A DNA stretch of 64,000 nucleotides from Paramecium tetraurelia (GCF_000165425.1 NW_001798971.1:136151-200150); one strand, 5' to 3'. Numbered from the stretch's first letter, positions 45,406 through 59,030 are shown. Program-made: numbers and translations. Notes: generated by a model from the sequence alone, not told the origin.

Positions 45406-47663
45406 TCAAGAATTAATAAACTTAATATATTCATAATCAAACTCAGTGTTTTATAAGATTTTATCATCTATCAAAATCCTTGGCAATTGGAAGGATACAA
45501 TAGTTCTTTAATTCACACACTAGATCATTATCTGCTTTTTCCCACCACTCAATTAATACAATAACCGTTATGCTGCTGCCAACCCTAACTTACATTCTTA
45601 CAGCCGTATTTGATTGAGTTAAAATTGAGTCAGTCCGCAGCCATAATCTGTGATTGTGAAGTGAATTTCTTCGTAATAATTCCACACAGTTATTTCAACC
45701 TCGTTTGGCTACTGTAAATACTATTCATATTAGTATGCCTGGATTGAATTGTTAATTAAATTGATCAATAACTATTTAAATCTTCTAAATAAATTAAAAT
45801 TAAATATAACCTTGCATCTGTGATGATATTTTTGTCATATAGATTATTATCAATCAGCATTAATTTTACACCATATTTCATAAGAGTTTGATTATGGTGA
45901 AATTAATCAAAAAGTAAGTGAATGCTTTAACATATATCAATCTTTTTCATATCAAACAAGATTTTTTCTGTCTATGAAAACACCTCAAAAAAATTGAAGT
46001 TATCCTATTCAACCTAAAAGAATTCAAATTACAATTTCGATAAGAATAACTATAATTGACTTTGTCTCTTAAGCTAAACCTTCTCAGAAATATCAGATTA
46101 TCCCTCTTCACTATTTCTGTTTGAGCACAATGAATAAGTTCTTCTTCGAGCTGACGTACCCAATCGACTTAAGTAATCAGTCTCAAGTAAACTAGATGGA
46201 CTCTTGATTTCACGAATCCATTTATGAATTTCAGTTATCTTGCAAGCTTAATTTTATATAAATTTTGTAGACACATCCAACAATTCAAGATTTTTCACGT
46301 TCTACTTAATTGATTATACTAGTTTATCTATGTCTCTCATCAAAAATACAATGGCCAAACCGTCAGAGTCCTAAATTACTATACATTTATACCTCCTCAA
46401 AGATGTAGAATTTGATTTACAAATCATACATGCTTTTATTGGTTTTTATTCTTCCAAAAAGATTCATTTTACTATTTTTCAGATTCATCGCTTCTGAAGA
46501 GCTCTACTAATATGGGATAGAGGACAATCCCATTATGGATTTCTCCATTATCAGATCCATCAACAAGGATTTCTGATTGGAGAGATTACTTAACTGGAGG
46601 GGATCTGCTGCATCTAATTGTTTCAAGGATTTCTTGGATTGAAGTTACTCTATTATTTTATACTATTCTAGATGGTATTGGAGCCAATCATAAAGACTTT
46701 GTTGTTTTTTGAATTCAGGACTTTGGATATCAAATTAAGTCCAATGAATGTCATTGAAAACCTTCATTTCTGATAGGAAATCTACAAATGTGATATTATT
46801 ATCTTAAAGGAATTTACTAAACGAATAATTGCTTACGGAGTTTTATAGTAGAGAATTATTTTAATAAGCGTTAAATGAAAATTTAATTATGTAATCATCG
46901 CATTAGAATACGAAATTGCCCCAAAGAGATGATTTTGTAGAGTTTGATGCATTCTGTTATTTTTATTTAGATTCAGGTATCTCGTCATCCTCAGCAATGG
47001 AATCAAGAGGACAAGCTCTTGAATGCTTGATGAAGAGTTATTCGTCATTTAAAGGTCTGGCTGAAGATTTTTAAATTTATTGAAATGATAGTTCATTAAA
47101 GAGTCTGTTTGATTTATTTTCTTTGGCTTAAATTTCTACTTCATTCAACATTTATTTATAAAAGATTTCATTCATTCCCACCAAGATACATAAAATTATT
47201 AGTATGAACATAATCCCAAGTTTAATATCATTCGTAATAGATAAACAAGTAACTAAAAGTACGATTTGCACAAAGATCTTGCCTTTGTAGATGATGGGAT
47301 TCTCGTTTTATATGCTAAGTGTGTTGTTGTATTGGCCATTCACAAAGCCCAGAGTATAAAAAAGAAAGGAGTTCGATTCTTAATTTAAATTACTAGCACT
47401 ATTAATTCTTGCAAGAGTTAATAGCCAAAGGAATATAGGAGAGATATCTTAATAAATAAGATTTGCATACCTATTTTCCAAGAGATTTGCTAAAACGAAT
47501 ATAGCACTCTAAAAGCAATTGAAATAACAATGATGATTATGGAAAGAATTTGAATTACATTTAAATCAGCCTGAAGTTCAATTTCCAATCCCAAAAAAAA
47601 GAGAGAGATGAAATAATTTAAGGAATATTTCAATTCTTTCTTCCATAAGTTTTTTCTACGCAT
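45406..47663 (-). CDS. Membrane histidine-kinase-like protein with degenerate H-box
   Basis: ATG 47663 starts MRRKNLWKKELKYSLNYFIS. Several membrane helices follow (VIQILSIIIIVISIAFRVL, FVQIVLLVTCLSI, LGIMFILIILCILVG), then a long cytosolic part. The C-terminal third is a histidine-kinase ATPase domain: N-box RFKQLLINLINNSIQAY, G1 box ITDYGCGLTQFQL (DxGxG) and GLAAAQRLLYQLSGGK in the G2/H-alpha position. Upstream, IREIKSPSSLLETD aligns with the dimerisation H-box (SHEIKSPL), but Arg stands where the phospho-acceptor His should be. No receiver domain is attached. Introns of 29, 22 and 26 nt restore the frame. A sensor whose phosphotransfer is lost or indirect is the likely reading. Confidence 0.75.
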
Positions 47664-47815
47664 GGTATATTATAATTATGAATAAATCAAAAATTGATAA
47701 TTAATTTTACAATTATCAATTGGTGTGTTTTTACCTCAAGATTGGATACCTAAGAAAACCAACATAAGAAATGATATTTATATTCTTTATATATTTTTAT
47801 GATAATCCTTCATCA

Positions 47816-50800
47816 TCATCCTACAACCATAGCCATAAACATTAGAACTATGCTGATCTTCTAAGCTGAGACATCTGTATTATTAGTATCATTATCGGTG
47901 TCGTTGGGGGGGGCAGGTTTCTCATAACAACTAACACATCTGGCCTTAGCAGTATCCCATGTATATGCGTAATTTGAATTAATTAGACAAGTATCCTACA
48001 TTAAAATGGATGGATCGACTGATGTACATAATCCATTCTATATCATGCAAGTTTTAGTTGCTTCTGAATTAAATATTTAGATAAATTTGCAAGAATTTGT
48101 CTGCTAATAGACACTTTAGCAATCTTAGGGAACACACTTAGAAGTACCATTTTAAGTGATATAGCTACATCCTCTAAGTGATAAACACTTTGCCTACTCA
48201 GTTATAACTTAGCATCCGGTAACATCTGAACACTGATTATTAGCCCAATAACAAGTTTTAGAACTTAATGTTCCTGAATTACAGGCAGTCTAATCTTGAT
48301 ATGAACTACAAGAGTTTTACTTAGTGATACAACTTTATTTGGTTGCATCATAAACACATGTAGAAATTGTAGCACAAAAGAACGTGGACGCTGGAAGTAT
48401 GTCAATACAAGATTTAACTCTGCAATAAGATCCAGAAGTTTTAGTCACATCTGTCCAATAACAAGGATTATTTATTCCTTAAATTTTCGCATAACCATTG
48501 TTGCATTAAGGACTGGTATTGTATGACTCGCAGGTTTAAATGGTCATACATTTTGTACCATCAGAAGTACAAGAACTCATTTTAGAATTACAGTATTAAT
48601 GATTGGATCCACTAATATCTGAACAGGCTTGATTCCTACAAGATCCATCCCAGACACAAATATTAGTAGTAGTTGATGAATTAGTAGCCGTTGTGATGTA
48701 ACACGATGATCTATCTGTATATTCTTAACAAGTATTCTTCACATCCATGCATTAAGTTCCATTAGTAGTGCAATATGAGCTTACTCCTTAGCACTCTGAA
48801 TGAGTTTTATAAAAAGCATCGCTGCATGATTTGAATATCATGCATGTTTTAGTAGTAGAAGTGGTATCTTTAAATGCTAACATGCATTATCCATCAGAGC
48901 CTTTATTACAATTTGTAGAATTTAGATTTTCACATTTTTTAATAGGTGTACAGGATGAGCCATTAGATGTACATTTTGATAATACACTTTTGCATTCTGA
49001 ATCCTTTGTCAAAGGGATATCTTCACATTTCAAATATTGAATGCATTATCCTTAAGTATTGTTTACATTTTATAAAGCTTTAACCCATAGACATGGTAGA
49101 CCATCAGAAGTTTCAACACAACTTCCCTCAATCAAATATTCAGCACAGGTGGCTGCCATATTGACACATTTTCCAGTTTTGGAAGTAGTGCATTATTTAT
49201 TTTGCTTTTTGCATTTGAAATGATCTGTGCCTGTTAAATCTGTACAGTCATTACTCCTGCAGCCTTTATCTTTCTCCCAAACGCATACTTTACCATCTTT
49301 AGAAACAGTGCAGCTTGTTTCTGACTCAAAAGAATTGCAATCCTAAATTTATTTGCAACCTCCTTATTTTTTAAGAGTGCATTGAGAATTGTACGATTTA
49401 CATTATAATTCACTGACGTAATCTGTTGAAGATGCTAATTCACAAATGCTTATTTCACAGTAAGCATCACTTGTTGCAGTAGGTGGATTCCAAACGCATT
49501 GTTATCCTAAATTATTGACTCTACAAGCATCTTGTGTTCTTGCATCTTCGCAGGTTGTCCTTAAAACACATCTAGTTCCATCTGTGGTACATTATCCTCC
49601 CAAGCCTGCTTATTTACATGCTATATCAGTCACAAAGGAATACTACTCACAATCAATTGTGACACATCTTTAGTTTCCACTATTCTCACAAGTATCCAAA
49701 TATTTGGAGCACTCTCCATCCAAATCTTCTGGTGTATTACTGCATTCCCTTGTTACACATTAGGCACCATTCCAATAGCATACATTACCATATACACTCT
49801 TAGTACATTAAGATTTTACTTGGTAATCTTCACATTTTGGAGTCAAATCCATACAACCAGCCAAGGTTGAACTGAGGGTGCAATTAGGTGCAAAATCACT
49901 GCAACGTTCATGAGTGGTAAATGTTTATGGTGCTTTACTGCACAATCTCGTATAACAAGCTGAATTAATACTATCCCATTTACATTCCTAACCTGTTGAA
50001 CTGTATCTGCATTAATCTTCGATTTTATACTCTTCACAATCAGCTCTATTTTTGCATCCATAAGCCGAAAGGACTCCTGGTGCTATTTCAGTGACACCCA
50101 CAGTACATTTGTCTTAAACTTAGGTGTATTTATTTAACGGAAGTTCTGAACAAGCCTTATGTGTTTAATATTTATTTGGATCAGCTGATTCGCATGAAAG
50201 GGTTTCACAGAATTCATTTTCAGGGTTATCGGTGTTCCAATGGCAATATAAACCAGATGAATCAATAACACACTGCTCTTTGTGATGGTAATCCTTGCAT
50301 GCTTATAAATTCATGCATCCACTTGGATATGATATTGATTAATCATTAGGATCTACAACAAAATTGACAGTGCATCTTTCAAATTTATTTTATTTTTTGG
50401 GATCCTAAATATTGTTTAACTCATAACATTCGTCGTGAGAATCATATTTTTCAGTTTTTTCTATCGTTTTGCATTCAAAAAGAGCACATTTTTTCAAAGT
50501 TGGATTCCAGAAGCAGAGTCGATTTTAATTATCAACAACGCATTGTAACTCTGATACGTAAGAATCACAAGAGTTTCTAGATATACAGCCTCCCGCTTAA
50601 GCTACAGTGCATGTTGACATATATGATTCACATTAGGCATCGCTTGTTAAAGTATCATCAGAAGAGTAGCAAGTTTTCTTTATGCAGATATTTTATTTCA
50701 CATCCAACATACATGGCCCTTCGATAAGTGATCTTAAACATTAGTTGGAAGGATAATTTAAACAATTGCTCTTCATTTCTACACATCCATTGTTTGAAGC

Positions 50801-53800
50801 ATTCACAGTGCATGCATTCTTCCATTTTACACATGTTTCATGTGTAAATGGTCCAACTGCATTCTAACAAGTTTTGAGAGTACAACCTGAAGTTCCTTAA
50901 TTTGTACATGCCTCATTGATTTTACTGCACTTGTCAAAAGTATAAACTGTATCTTTTCCAAGAAAAATCTATTCACAGGTCACTCCTTTAGAGGATTAAC
51001 ATTTAGCATCTGCATCATTTTAAGCAGACTGGATACATAATTCATTCTCACTTCTATAGCAATCAGAAACTCTAGTCTCATATCCTCCACATTACTTTCT
51101 AGCCACACATTCAGTTCCTGCTCGATTAACACTACAAAAAGTGCTAAAGCCTTAGCAATCTTCATAGGTTAATCCTGTTCCTTTTTTGTATGAGCAATTC
51201 TTGTCTGCTTCTATTAAGGTTGTAATACCAACACACTCACTTGTAGTGCCAACTTACCAAATGCAATTACTCTATTCTGACTTTACACATAAGTTCTCCT
51301 CCTTGTAAGTACCACAACTAGTTTAAATTAAGATACATTTTGTCTTATCCTTGCTCACAGTACATGTTTCATCAAATTAATGACAAATTTGCTCTGTAAG
51401 GTTTACACCCGTCTTTTCATCACAAGATTTATTGACACACGGCACTTTACCAACTCCACCTAGGGGATATTTGCAAAACTCTCTATTTTTCTTACAATCT
51501 GCATCATTTTCATTTGACCAATTGCTACAGGGTGTAAATTACTTATAGCACGATAACCCATTTGTGGCACAAGAACGGTCTGTGCTAGCATTATAGCAAT
51601 CCTGTACTGAATATTAAGGACAACGATCTTTTTCGGGAACACAACCAGTCAACGCATTGTTAACTGAGCAACTAAGTTTATTAGCTTTTAATTTTTAGCA
51701 ATGGGTTAATGAAGATATCGGTGGTCCTCCAGTTTTTCCAGTTTAAGTGATATAATCGTAACATGTTTTCAAAATACATCCTGTTTTACCATCATTAGCC
51801 TTGCAATAGAAAGCGACATCTTCACAAGTTTAAGTTGAATAATTTATCAACACTATTCTTGAACAATCAACTTTATCCTAATCCCAACACCTTTTACCGT
51901 TCCATACACACATTGACCCATCCAGATTCTTAAAACATTATTCAGGGAAAAGATAGTTGTAACAATTCTGCTGTTTATCTATGCAACCTTTTCCACTTAC
52001 CCTTGCAATTACCGTGCATGTTTCACTGTATTCCTGACAAGCAGCAAATGAATTATACTAAATAGAAGCCACATCCCCACACTTCTTCAGATCACAACTA
52101 TATATTCCAGTTGTTTAATTTTACCTTATAACACATTCATTGCCATTAGAGTCAATATTACACTGTTCAGCTGGCACATATTATGAACAGCTTGATTTAA
52201 ATGAAATGCAAGCAGTTCCATCTTCATTAACTGTACAAGAGTTATATGATGTCTGATAGCAATTTTAATGATTGTAATTTAAAGAGTATATCTTTAAATT
52301 TAATGCGCTGCATGACTTTAATACGCATGCATCTCCCGTCCATAAACAATCCCCATCTGAATAGAGACTCTTCTCTCTACAATTATCCTTTGTTTTCAGT
52401 TGGGAACAAGTATCAGGTTTCTTCATACATCCCAACCCTAGATCATTCAAGGTACAGCAACCTATGCCATCTGGCTTAGGACAATTCGATGAATTCAACC
52501 TGTATTGGTTGCAACTTTATGCTGTCTTATAATTGGCTCTATCAATACTAAACAGAGTGGAAACACAATTCCTTACTAAGCACTTGGAGTTGCCTTCATC
52601 CCAAACACAATCAAAACTATTTTGAATTTCGCAAGTTTCCTAAAGAGCTCTTTGGCTGCACTCTGGCAAAACCCAACATCCTCTTTTTTCATTGTTTACA
52701 TAACAGCCTTTCATGTAATCCTGGCAGGCTATATTTGAGTCCCTGGTTATAGGTGCAGTATAGCAAGACTTATCTTAACATTTATTATTTTTCCAAGCAC
52801 ACTCTTTTGTATTTTTGCCAGTAGAATTTAGACCTATAGATTGCCTTAATCTACACCCTTCCTCCAACTCTATCATTTCACATTTCAAGGGAAGTGACAT
52901 ACAACCTTTACCAGTTTTCGACAACGTACAACTACTTAAATAAGCATTGCAATCTTCATGTGTTTTGATCTCTTATGATGCACTCTGGCAAGTTTTTGGT
53001 ATGCATTTATTTCTCCATGAGCAAGTTCTACCATAAAAATCCAGTTGTCCTTTGCATGTATCTTATTGGTAGAAATTCTCACAAATTCTGTCTTCACATC
53101 CAGTGCCTGATTAATTCACTTTGCATTTTGACCAAAAACTCTAACATAATTCTTAAGTATTGATTGTCGTTGGTGCTTTATTACATTACTTAGTAATGCA
53201 TTTATCAGTTTGCTCATACCATTAGCAATCTGATCCATTAATATCCTTCACGCAAGCAATTGCTATACTGACTTTAGAGCAAGAATCATTTTGAATGCAA
53301 CCACCTCCACTTCTAGTAATACAATGATTATCAGGAAGATATCTCTCACAATCTTCATTTGTTTTCAATGTGTCTGGAGCGTTTTTACAAGTTTTAGTTT
53401 GACATCCGTATCCATAGTCAGTGGTGCATTAGAACAGGAATTTCTCACACTATTCATGTGTAGTCAACTTAGTTGATGCATTTTCACAGACCTTTTCAAC
53501 ACAAGAATCTTCCCACATACAATCCTTGCCTTCTGCACTCTTAGTTGTGTTACATTCTTATTGTGTTGCAATGGCACTGCATCCAGTATTCAATTTACAT
53601 CCAATTCCTTCATTAGTTACACACTCACTTTTGAAGGATTAACATTACTTATCTGTCTGATAATCTAATGGAGCCTAACTGCACTCATGAATTACACATT
53701 GACTAAAGGTGCTTACCCAGAAACAAGACTTTCCATTTGTATCTTCCTTGTTTTGACAGTCACTTTGGTTTTTTAAATCTGTGCAATATATGATTTTTTG

Positions 53801-54613
53801 GCATCCTCCACCACTTTTTGCTGTGCAGCTCTACATGAATTATCTACATCCATTGTAATCATAACTTAGTGGAGCATCTTCACAAGAAACTTCTCTGCAT
53901 ATGTTATTTGACCATGCGCATTTAACTTAGGATGACGTCAGTTTACATTAATCTTCAAAGGTATAATCTCCACATTCTGCTGACAAATCTACACACTGAG
54001 AGTTATTATTCACAGTGCACTTAGCCAACTAACTATTACAAGCATCATGACTTGTAGATTATAGCTTAGAAATTTCTGAGCAGCTGGCGAGTTCCTTACA
54101 TCCCAATTAAGGATCCCATGTACATTATTGGGCGCGAATGTTTTTTTGCTTGCAAGCATCAACAGTATTATATTCAGTGCATTCCCCAATCTAAATACAC
54201 TAAGTTAGATCTGATGTGCACATTGATGATATTGCATTGCATTCTGCATGTGATTTGGACACATACGCAGAGCACCCAGTAAAGAACTAGCACTACGAGC
54301 CCTCCCATACACAAGGATATTATTTTAAACACCCATCGCACATTTGCTACTTGTTCTAACAGTTTGTACAAATGAAGGCTTTTTAACAATCTTGTATTGA
54401 AGCGTATTGAGAGCAAAAAGGCTTACCCTCTATAACGGGATTCTATGTGGTTTAAGTTGAAATCACACAGGTATTATTCTTCCATTCACAGTATTGGAGG
54501 GGAAATTTAGAGCAGTCTTGCTCTGATTTTAAGTTGACACACTAGCATGTCCCTTCATCACCATGAACAACAAGTAAAATTGTTAACAATATGAACACAT
54601 GTAAATTGTTCAT
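47816..54613 (-). CDS. GPI-anchored cysteine-rich surface antigen (immobilization-antigen type)
   Basis: One intronless frame of 2,265 codons. It starts with a signal peptide (MNNLHVFILLTILLVVHGDE), continues as periodic cysteine-rich repeats (for example CQCVNLKSEQDCSKF, CVWEGSQCQFFTGC, CTWDPQLGCKELASC) with Trp-Cys units, and ends in a Thr/Asn-rich stalk (NDTDNDTNNTD) plus a hydrophobic tail (KISIVLMFMAMVVG), the pattern for GPI attachment. Such giant proteins coat Paramecium cells and cilia and are expressed one serotype at a time. Frame was checked at several positions along the gene and agreed each time, though not codon by codon. No block of near-identical central repeats was seen. Expression control cannot be judged from this sequence. 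Confidence 0.9.
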
Positions 54614-55594
54614 CGTATATAAATTTATGTCTTACGAAAAAAAAGATTTGGAATTTATATAAAATTATTCTATATTAGGAATACCAATAATTTAGAGTTT
54701 GTTTATCAATTTTTGTTTCTAATAAATATGTTCGATATCTATTATACACACTTGATTTAAAGAGCTTAACTGAATAATTATTTATTCTTATAATTATTTT
54801 TGCTCTTTTATAATTTGTACACGCTTTACATGCTTGTATATATTACAAATATATATCTATTCACTCAAATAATACAATCATAGTAGAAACTCTGACCTTA
54901 AATATAATTAAGAAAGTAATAGAAATCAAATAAATATTATTAAAAAATATTCTGTTTCACAATATTACGATTAATAATTAAAAAAAGGCTATAAACGTAT
55001 GCTTATAAGCTAATTCATCTCAATTTACCTTTGGATGCTGAAGGGATCTCAATTTAAACAGTCGAAGAAATGACACCATTCATAGTAATTATTTAATTAT
55101 AAACAAATATAATAAATTTTATTATCAAACTTTTTAATTACGATTCGGATAAAAAAAATTCATTTAAATTTCTACTTGACTTTTTTATTATAGATCTCCA
55201 TTCACTTATTTAATCATAGTATATCAAAAAGTTAACTTCTATAACTAATAAAGCAATAATACTAAGAAGAACAACTCAGTAAGTTTTGAATTATAACGAT
55301 AACATCCATATAATTTAGACGTTTCTGATAATAACGATAGAAACACTTAAATAATCAAGCTTATCCCAAAAAAGAAATAAATATTTTAAATACTAATTTA
55401 TACAATTACCGAAATTTATATTAAATTAATTATATACTTATATGATTTTTTGATTTTCTTATTCCAGAAAGTCTTCAATTCCTTTAAGTGATGTCAAAGC
55501 GTATGAATTATAAATTCTTAATTAATTAAAGTGTTATACTCTCCTTTTTATATACTTATGCTTCGTCTTTATTATAATTAAGATTTTAATTAAC
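54614..55594. other. AT-rich interval upstream of the surface antigen gene
   Basis: About 980 bp between the divergent starts of the surface antigen gene and the casein-kinase-like gene. Very AT-rich with no supported ORF. It must contain the antigen promoter, but no motif stands out by eye. It is one of the longest gaps in the window. Confidence 0.5.
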
Positions 55595-56862
55595 ATGAGT
55601 GATTCGATAACTGAGTCAAACTCCTTTGAAAGAAATGCGAATGCTGTAGTTTTAGATCATAAATATTTTCTCGTGCGTTTAATTTACAAGGGCCGAAGTC
55701 ATAACTTGTATTTAGGTAATTAGTTAGATCTAATAGGAAGTGTAGCTTTAAATAAGGATGATCCGAATATCTACTATTTAGTAGAAATGAAAAGGTATAA
55801 TGATTTACAATATAAAATAGTTAGGAGCAATACAATTCCTTTGTTTGTGACGAAAGAATCATTAAAAAAATGCATGACTGTACTAATTATAAAAATAGTC
55901 TTTAAGTGCAAATCATTCCAAAGTCAATACAATAGGGAATATACAAATTCAAGAATATGGAATATCGATACAATATAAAGGAAAGATGTGGACCTTCTCT
56001 TAAACTTTGTTTTCAACATCAAAATCGAAAGTTTGCTGATTAAGTGTTTGCTACTCTGGCAATTGAAGCGGTAATATTGAGTACTTATTTTCAGATATCT
56101 GTGTTGGAGAAAATGCATTCAGCATCGATGGTTCATTGCTATTTAAAACCGAAGAAATTTGTGACTATGCACAGGGGAGTTTAATTGCTTTTAACTGACC
56201 TAAAGTTTGCCCAAAAATACAAGTTGAGACAGTTATTAAACTAGAATACGAAAAACAAATTTCAATACGCTTTAGCATTAAATAAATATTCAAGTCTAAA
56301 TCTGCACCTAGGGATAAGTAATGCAATAAGTTAAATAAAGAACCTTGTCCCAGAGATGATCTGGAATCCCTGGCATATATTCTAATTAACTTTTACGTTG
56401 GAGGTCGACTATTTAAAACAAAGCAGAAGAAAACTAAGAGCGATAAAATTAAAGAGGTGGAATTATAGAAGATGAATCTGATAATTGAGAAGGCATTCCC
56501 ATCTCTGCCAAAAGAAATAATTTAATTCTATTATCATGTAAAATTGTCCAATATTGATTAATACAAAGTGATCAACTATGATGAACTTAAGGCATATTTT
56601 TATAAAATGATGCAAAAAAACAACAATACAACCAACTTAAAATCTTATCCATGGGTAATGCTATTTAAATATCAATATGAAGAATCAAGAGATGATTGAA
56701 CCTCCAAAGCAGAACTCTCTTAGTAGTTTAACTTCGGTGGTTGAAGATGACGAAAACGAATCCGATGATTCATTAATCGAAGAACAGTCAATTCTGAGTG
56801 TTATAGAGTAGTTGAAACAAATTACTAAAACTAAAAAACTACTCTCTGATTTGGATAATTGA
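55595..56862 (+). CDS. Casein kinase 1 family pseudokinase
   Basis: The frame, with introns near 55900 (38 nt), 56070 (24 nt), 56310 (23 nt) and 56655 (28 nt), follows the CK1 fold. RCGPSLKLCFQHQNRKF matches LGPSLEDLF..C.RKFS, VLEKMHSASMVHCYLKPKKF matches the HRDIKPDNF loop, and LLTDLKFAQKY matches LIDFGLAKKY. LNLHLGI|KPCPRDDLES and LAYILINFYVGGRLF match [20 protein letters not shown] and the following helix. The lysine of VAIK reads VALNK, HRD reads HCY, the KPxN Asn is Lys, and DFG reads DLK. So ATP-Lys, catalytic Asp and the metal Asn are all altered while the frame stays open to a Ser/acidic tail. It is a pseudokinase, not a pseudogene, perhaps a scaffold or decoy. Confidence 0.8.
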
Positions 56863-57022
56863 TTCATAATTTTTTTATTTAAATTCTTAATTACCTGAGA
56901 TACTTCTTCTGTTAAGACTTGGAAGTGTTCTAAAATTAAATGAATAGATATTGGTTACATTAATATCTAAACTTTAGCTATTTAAATAGTTGTTAAGCAA
57001 TTTATTTTTTGTTTATTTTTTA

Positions 57023-57608
57023 ATGAAATAAATAATCATTTTAGCTTTACTCCTAATCTTGGTTCTTGGAGATTAACATTAGAACAAACACAACCATTAT
57101 AAGCATAAAAAAGGACATGGTAAATAAATTAATTATCCTAGCATTTAAGTGGGTTCTCATTTCAATCTTTGCTGTCGGAGCATTTTTTGTAATCAGAAGA
57201 ATAGTGAGAAGAAGAAGACACTTAAAGAAAATGAAAAAATAAAGAATGAACAACCTATCAGAAACTGTTGTCTATGGAGAACCAATGAATGATAATGTTC
57301 AACAGCCTCAGTTTTATGCTGTTCCAATTGAACAATACAAATAATTTAAAAATTGGTTGAACTAATAACAATAACAACAATAATAAGAGGCTTTACTTTA
57401 ATAATAATAATAGTAATAGCAGATCCAACAATAAATATTGTTATAATAATAACAGTCGGCCCAAAGAGCTTAAATCCCTTAACAACCTGTTACTGGGTAT
57501 CCAATATATTAGCAATATCCTTAATAAGTACCTTCAATAGTTTACCCATAGCTCTTGAACAAGAGTAATGTAGAGATTCAACTACCCGAAGTTAGGGTTC
57601 CATAATGA
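57023..57608 (+). CDS. Small membrane protein with polyglutamine domain
   Basis: A signal-like start (MKQIIILALLLILVLGDQ), a His/Lys-rich lumenal stretch (HNHYKHKKGH), a 22-nt GTA...TAG intron, a membrane helix (FKWVLISIFAVGAFFVI) and a strongly basic stop-transfer segment (RRIVRRRRHLKKMKKQR) are followed by a cytosolic glutamine-rich tail. The Gln runs are coded mainly by TAA and TAG mixed with CAA, so under the standard code this gene is invisible. The tail ends with VTGYPIYQQYPQQVPSIVYP and LPEVRVPQ. About 185 residues. Single-pass topology is clear; function unknown. Confidence 0.75.
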
Positions 57609-57996
57609 ACTATTCATTATTAAAATATACATAACATCATTATATCACAATTCTATAAATTAAAATATTTATGCTTTTTGTTTATTACCTTACTTAAATT
57701 GAGCAATGAAGAAAGTAAAAATTGAATAAATTATTTACTTCTGAAATTAAGTGGGTATACCTTATAATATTTGAAAGTACAGGTAAGTTCATTAATATCT
57801 ACTTCCTGTAGATGATATTGTTTAATATTGCACTGCAATAAGAAGGGGTGAAAAAAGAAGGAATATAAAGGTTAAGGGCAGATGGCCCCATGGAAAGTTT
57901 TGAATAAGATATTGATATTAAGATTAGTGGAATACTGAAATTTTCGTATTTATAGAAATAAGTGGATATAAATGATATTAAATAAAATAAAATTAA

Positions 57997-58996
57997 ATGG
58001 GGCCATATCTAAGCTAACCAAAAAGAGATAAAACAACAACAACGGGATAAGGAAAGTCTGTTATATTTGCTGCCTCAGAAATGCAAGGTATGGTGTATAT
58101 GGAATAATTTAGGCTGGAGGAACACGATGGAGGATGCTCATATTCATAGACCTGATATTATACAAGATGTCTCTGTTTTTGGTGTTTTTGATGGACATGG
58201 AGGTAGAGAGGTTGCCTAATTTGTGGAGAAGCACTTTGTGGATGAGTTATTGAAAAATAAAAACTTTAAGGAACAAAAATTCGAAGAAGCACTTAAAGAA
58301 ACATTTTTAAAGATGGATGAATTGTTGTTGACTCCAGAAGGGCAAAAGGAATTAAATTAATACAAAGCAACTGATACTGATGGTAAATTCTTATTAGATT
58401 TTTAGAATCTTATGCCGGATGCACTGCCAATGTAGCCTTGATTTATAAGAATACTCTGTATGTTGCCAATGCTGGTGATTCAAGATCAGTTTTATGCAGA
58501 AATAATACTAATCACGACATGAGCGTTGATCATAAGCCAGATAATCCCGAAGAGAAATCCAGAATTGAGAGAGCAGGTGGTTTCGTTAGTGATGGTCGAG
58601 TGAATGGTATTTATTTATCAAAGAATGATAGGTAACTTGAATTTATCGAGAGCCTTGGGAGATTTGGAATATAAACGGGACAACAAGTTAAGATCTAATG
58701 AATAATTGATTATCGCCCTTCCAGATGTTAAGAAAACGGAATTGACTCCATAAGACAAGTATAAATTAAACTAAAAATTTAGATTTATTTTAATGGGTTG
58801 CGATGGTGTCTTTGAAACTTTGAATCATTAAGAGTTGTTGAAGCAAGTCAACTCAACTATTGGTTAAGCCCAAGTGACTGAGGAATTGTTGAAAAAGGCT
58901 GCTGAAGATTTATTAGATTAATTATTAGCTCCAGACACAAGTCAAGGAACTGGCTGTGACAACATGACAACCATCCTAGTATATTTGAGGAGATGA
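57997..58996 (+). CDS. PP2C-family serine/threonine phosphatase
   Basis: All main PP2C (PPM) motifs are present in order: QGWRNTMEDAH, VFGVFDGHGGREVAQFV, ESYAGCTANVALI, NAGDSRSVLC, DHKPDNPEEKSRIERAGGFV, GRVNGNLNLSRALGD, ILMGCDGVFETL and GCDNMTTILVYL. The metal-binding aspartates of DGHGG, DGVF and GCDN are conserved, so the enzyme should be active with Mg/Mn. Three introns of 25, 23 and 25 nt (GTA...TAG) are inferred. The start MGPYLSQPKRDKTTTTGQGK follows the family pattern MGxYLSxPxxxKxxxxG, with Gly2 a likely myristoylation site. About 310 residues, a compact cytosolic phosphatase. Confidence 0.93.
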
Positions 58997-59030
58997 AAAA
59001 GAATATAAAAACAACATTTATGTAATATTA

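Noticed and set aside
49843-51642. Minus-strand ORFs within the surface antigen region (MDAKIELIV..., MKIAKALAL..., MFPKKIVVL...)
   Set aside because: They are one base off the cysteine-periodic frame that runs from the signal peptide to the GPI tail.
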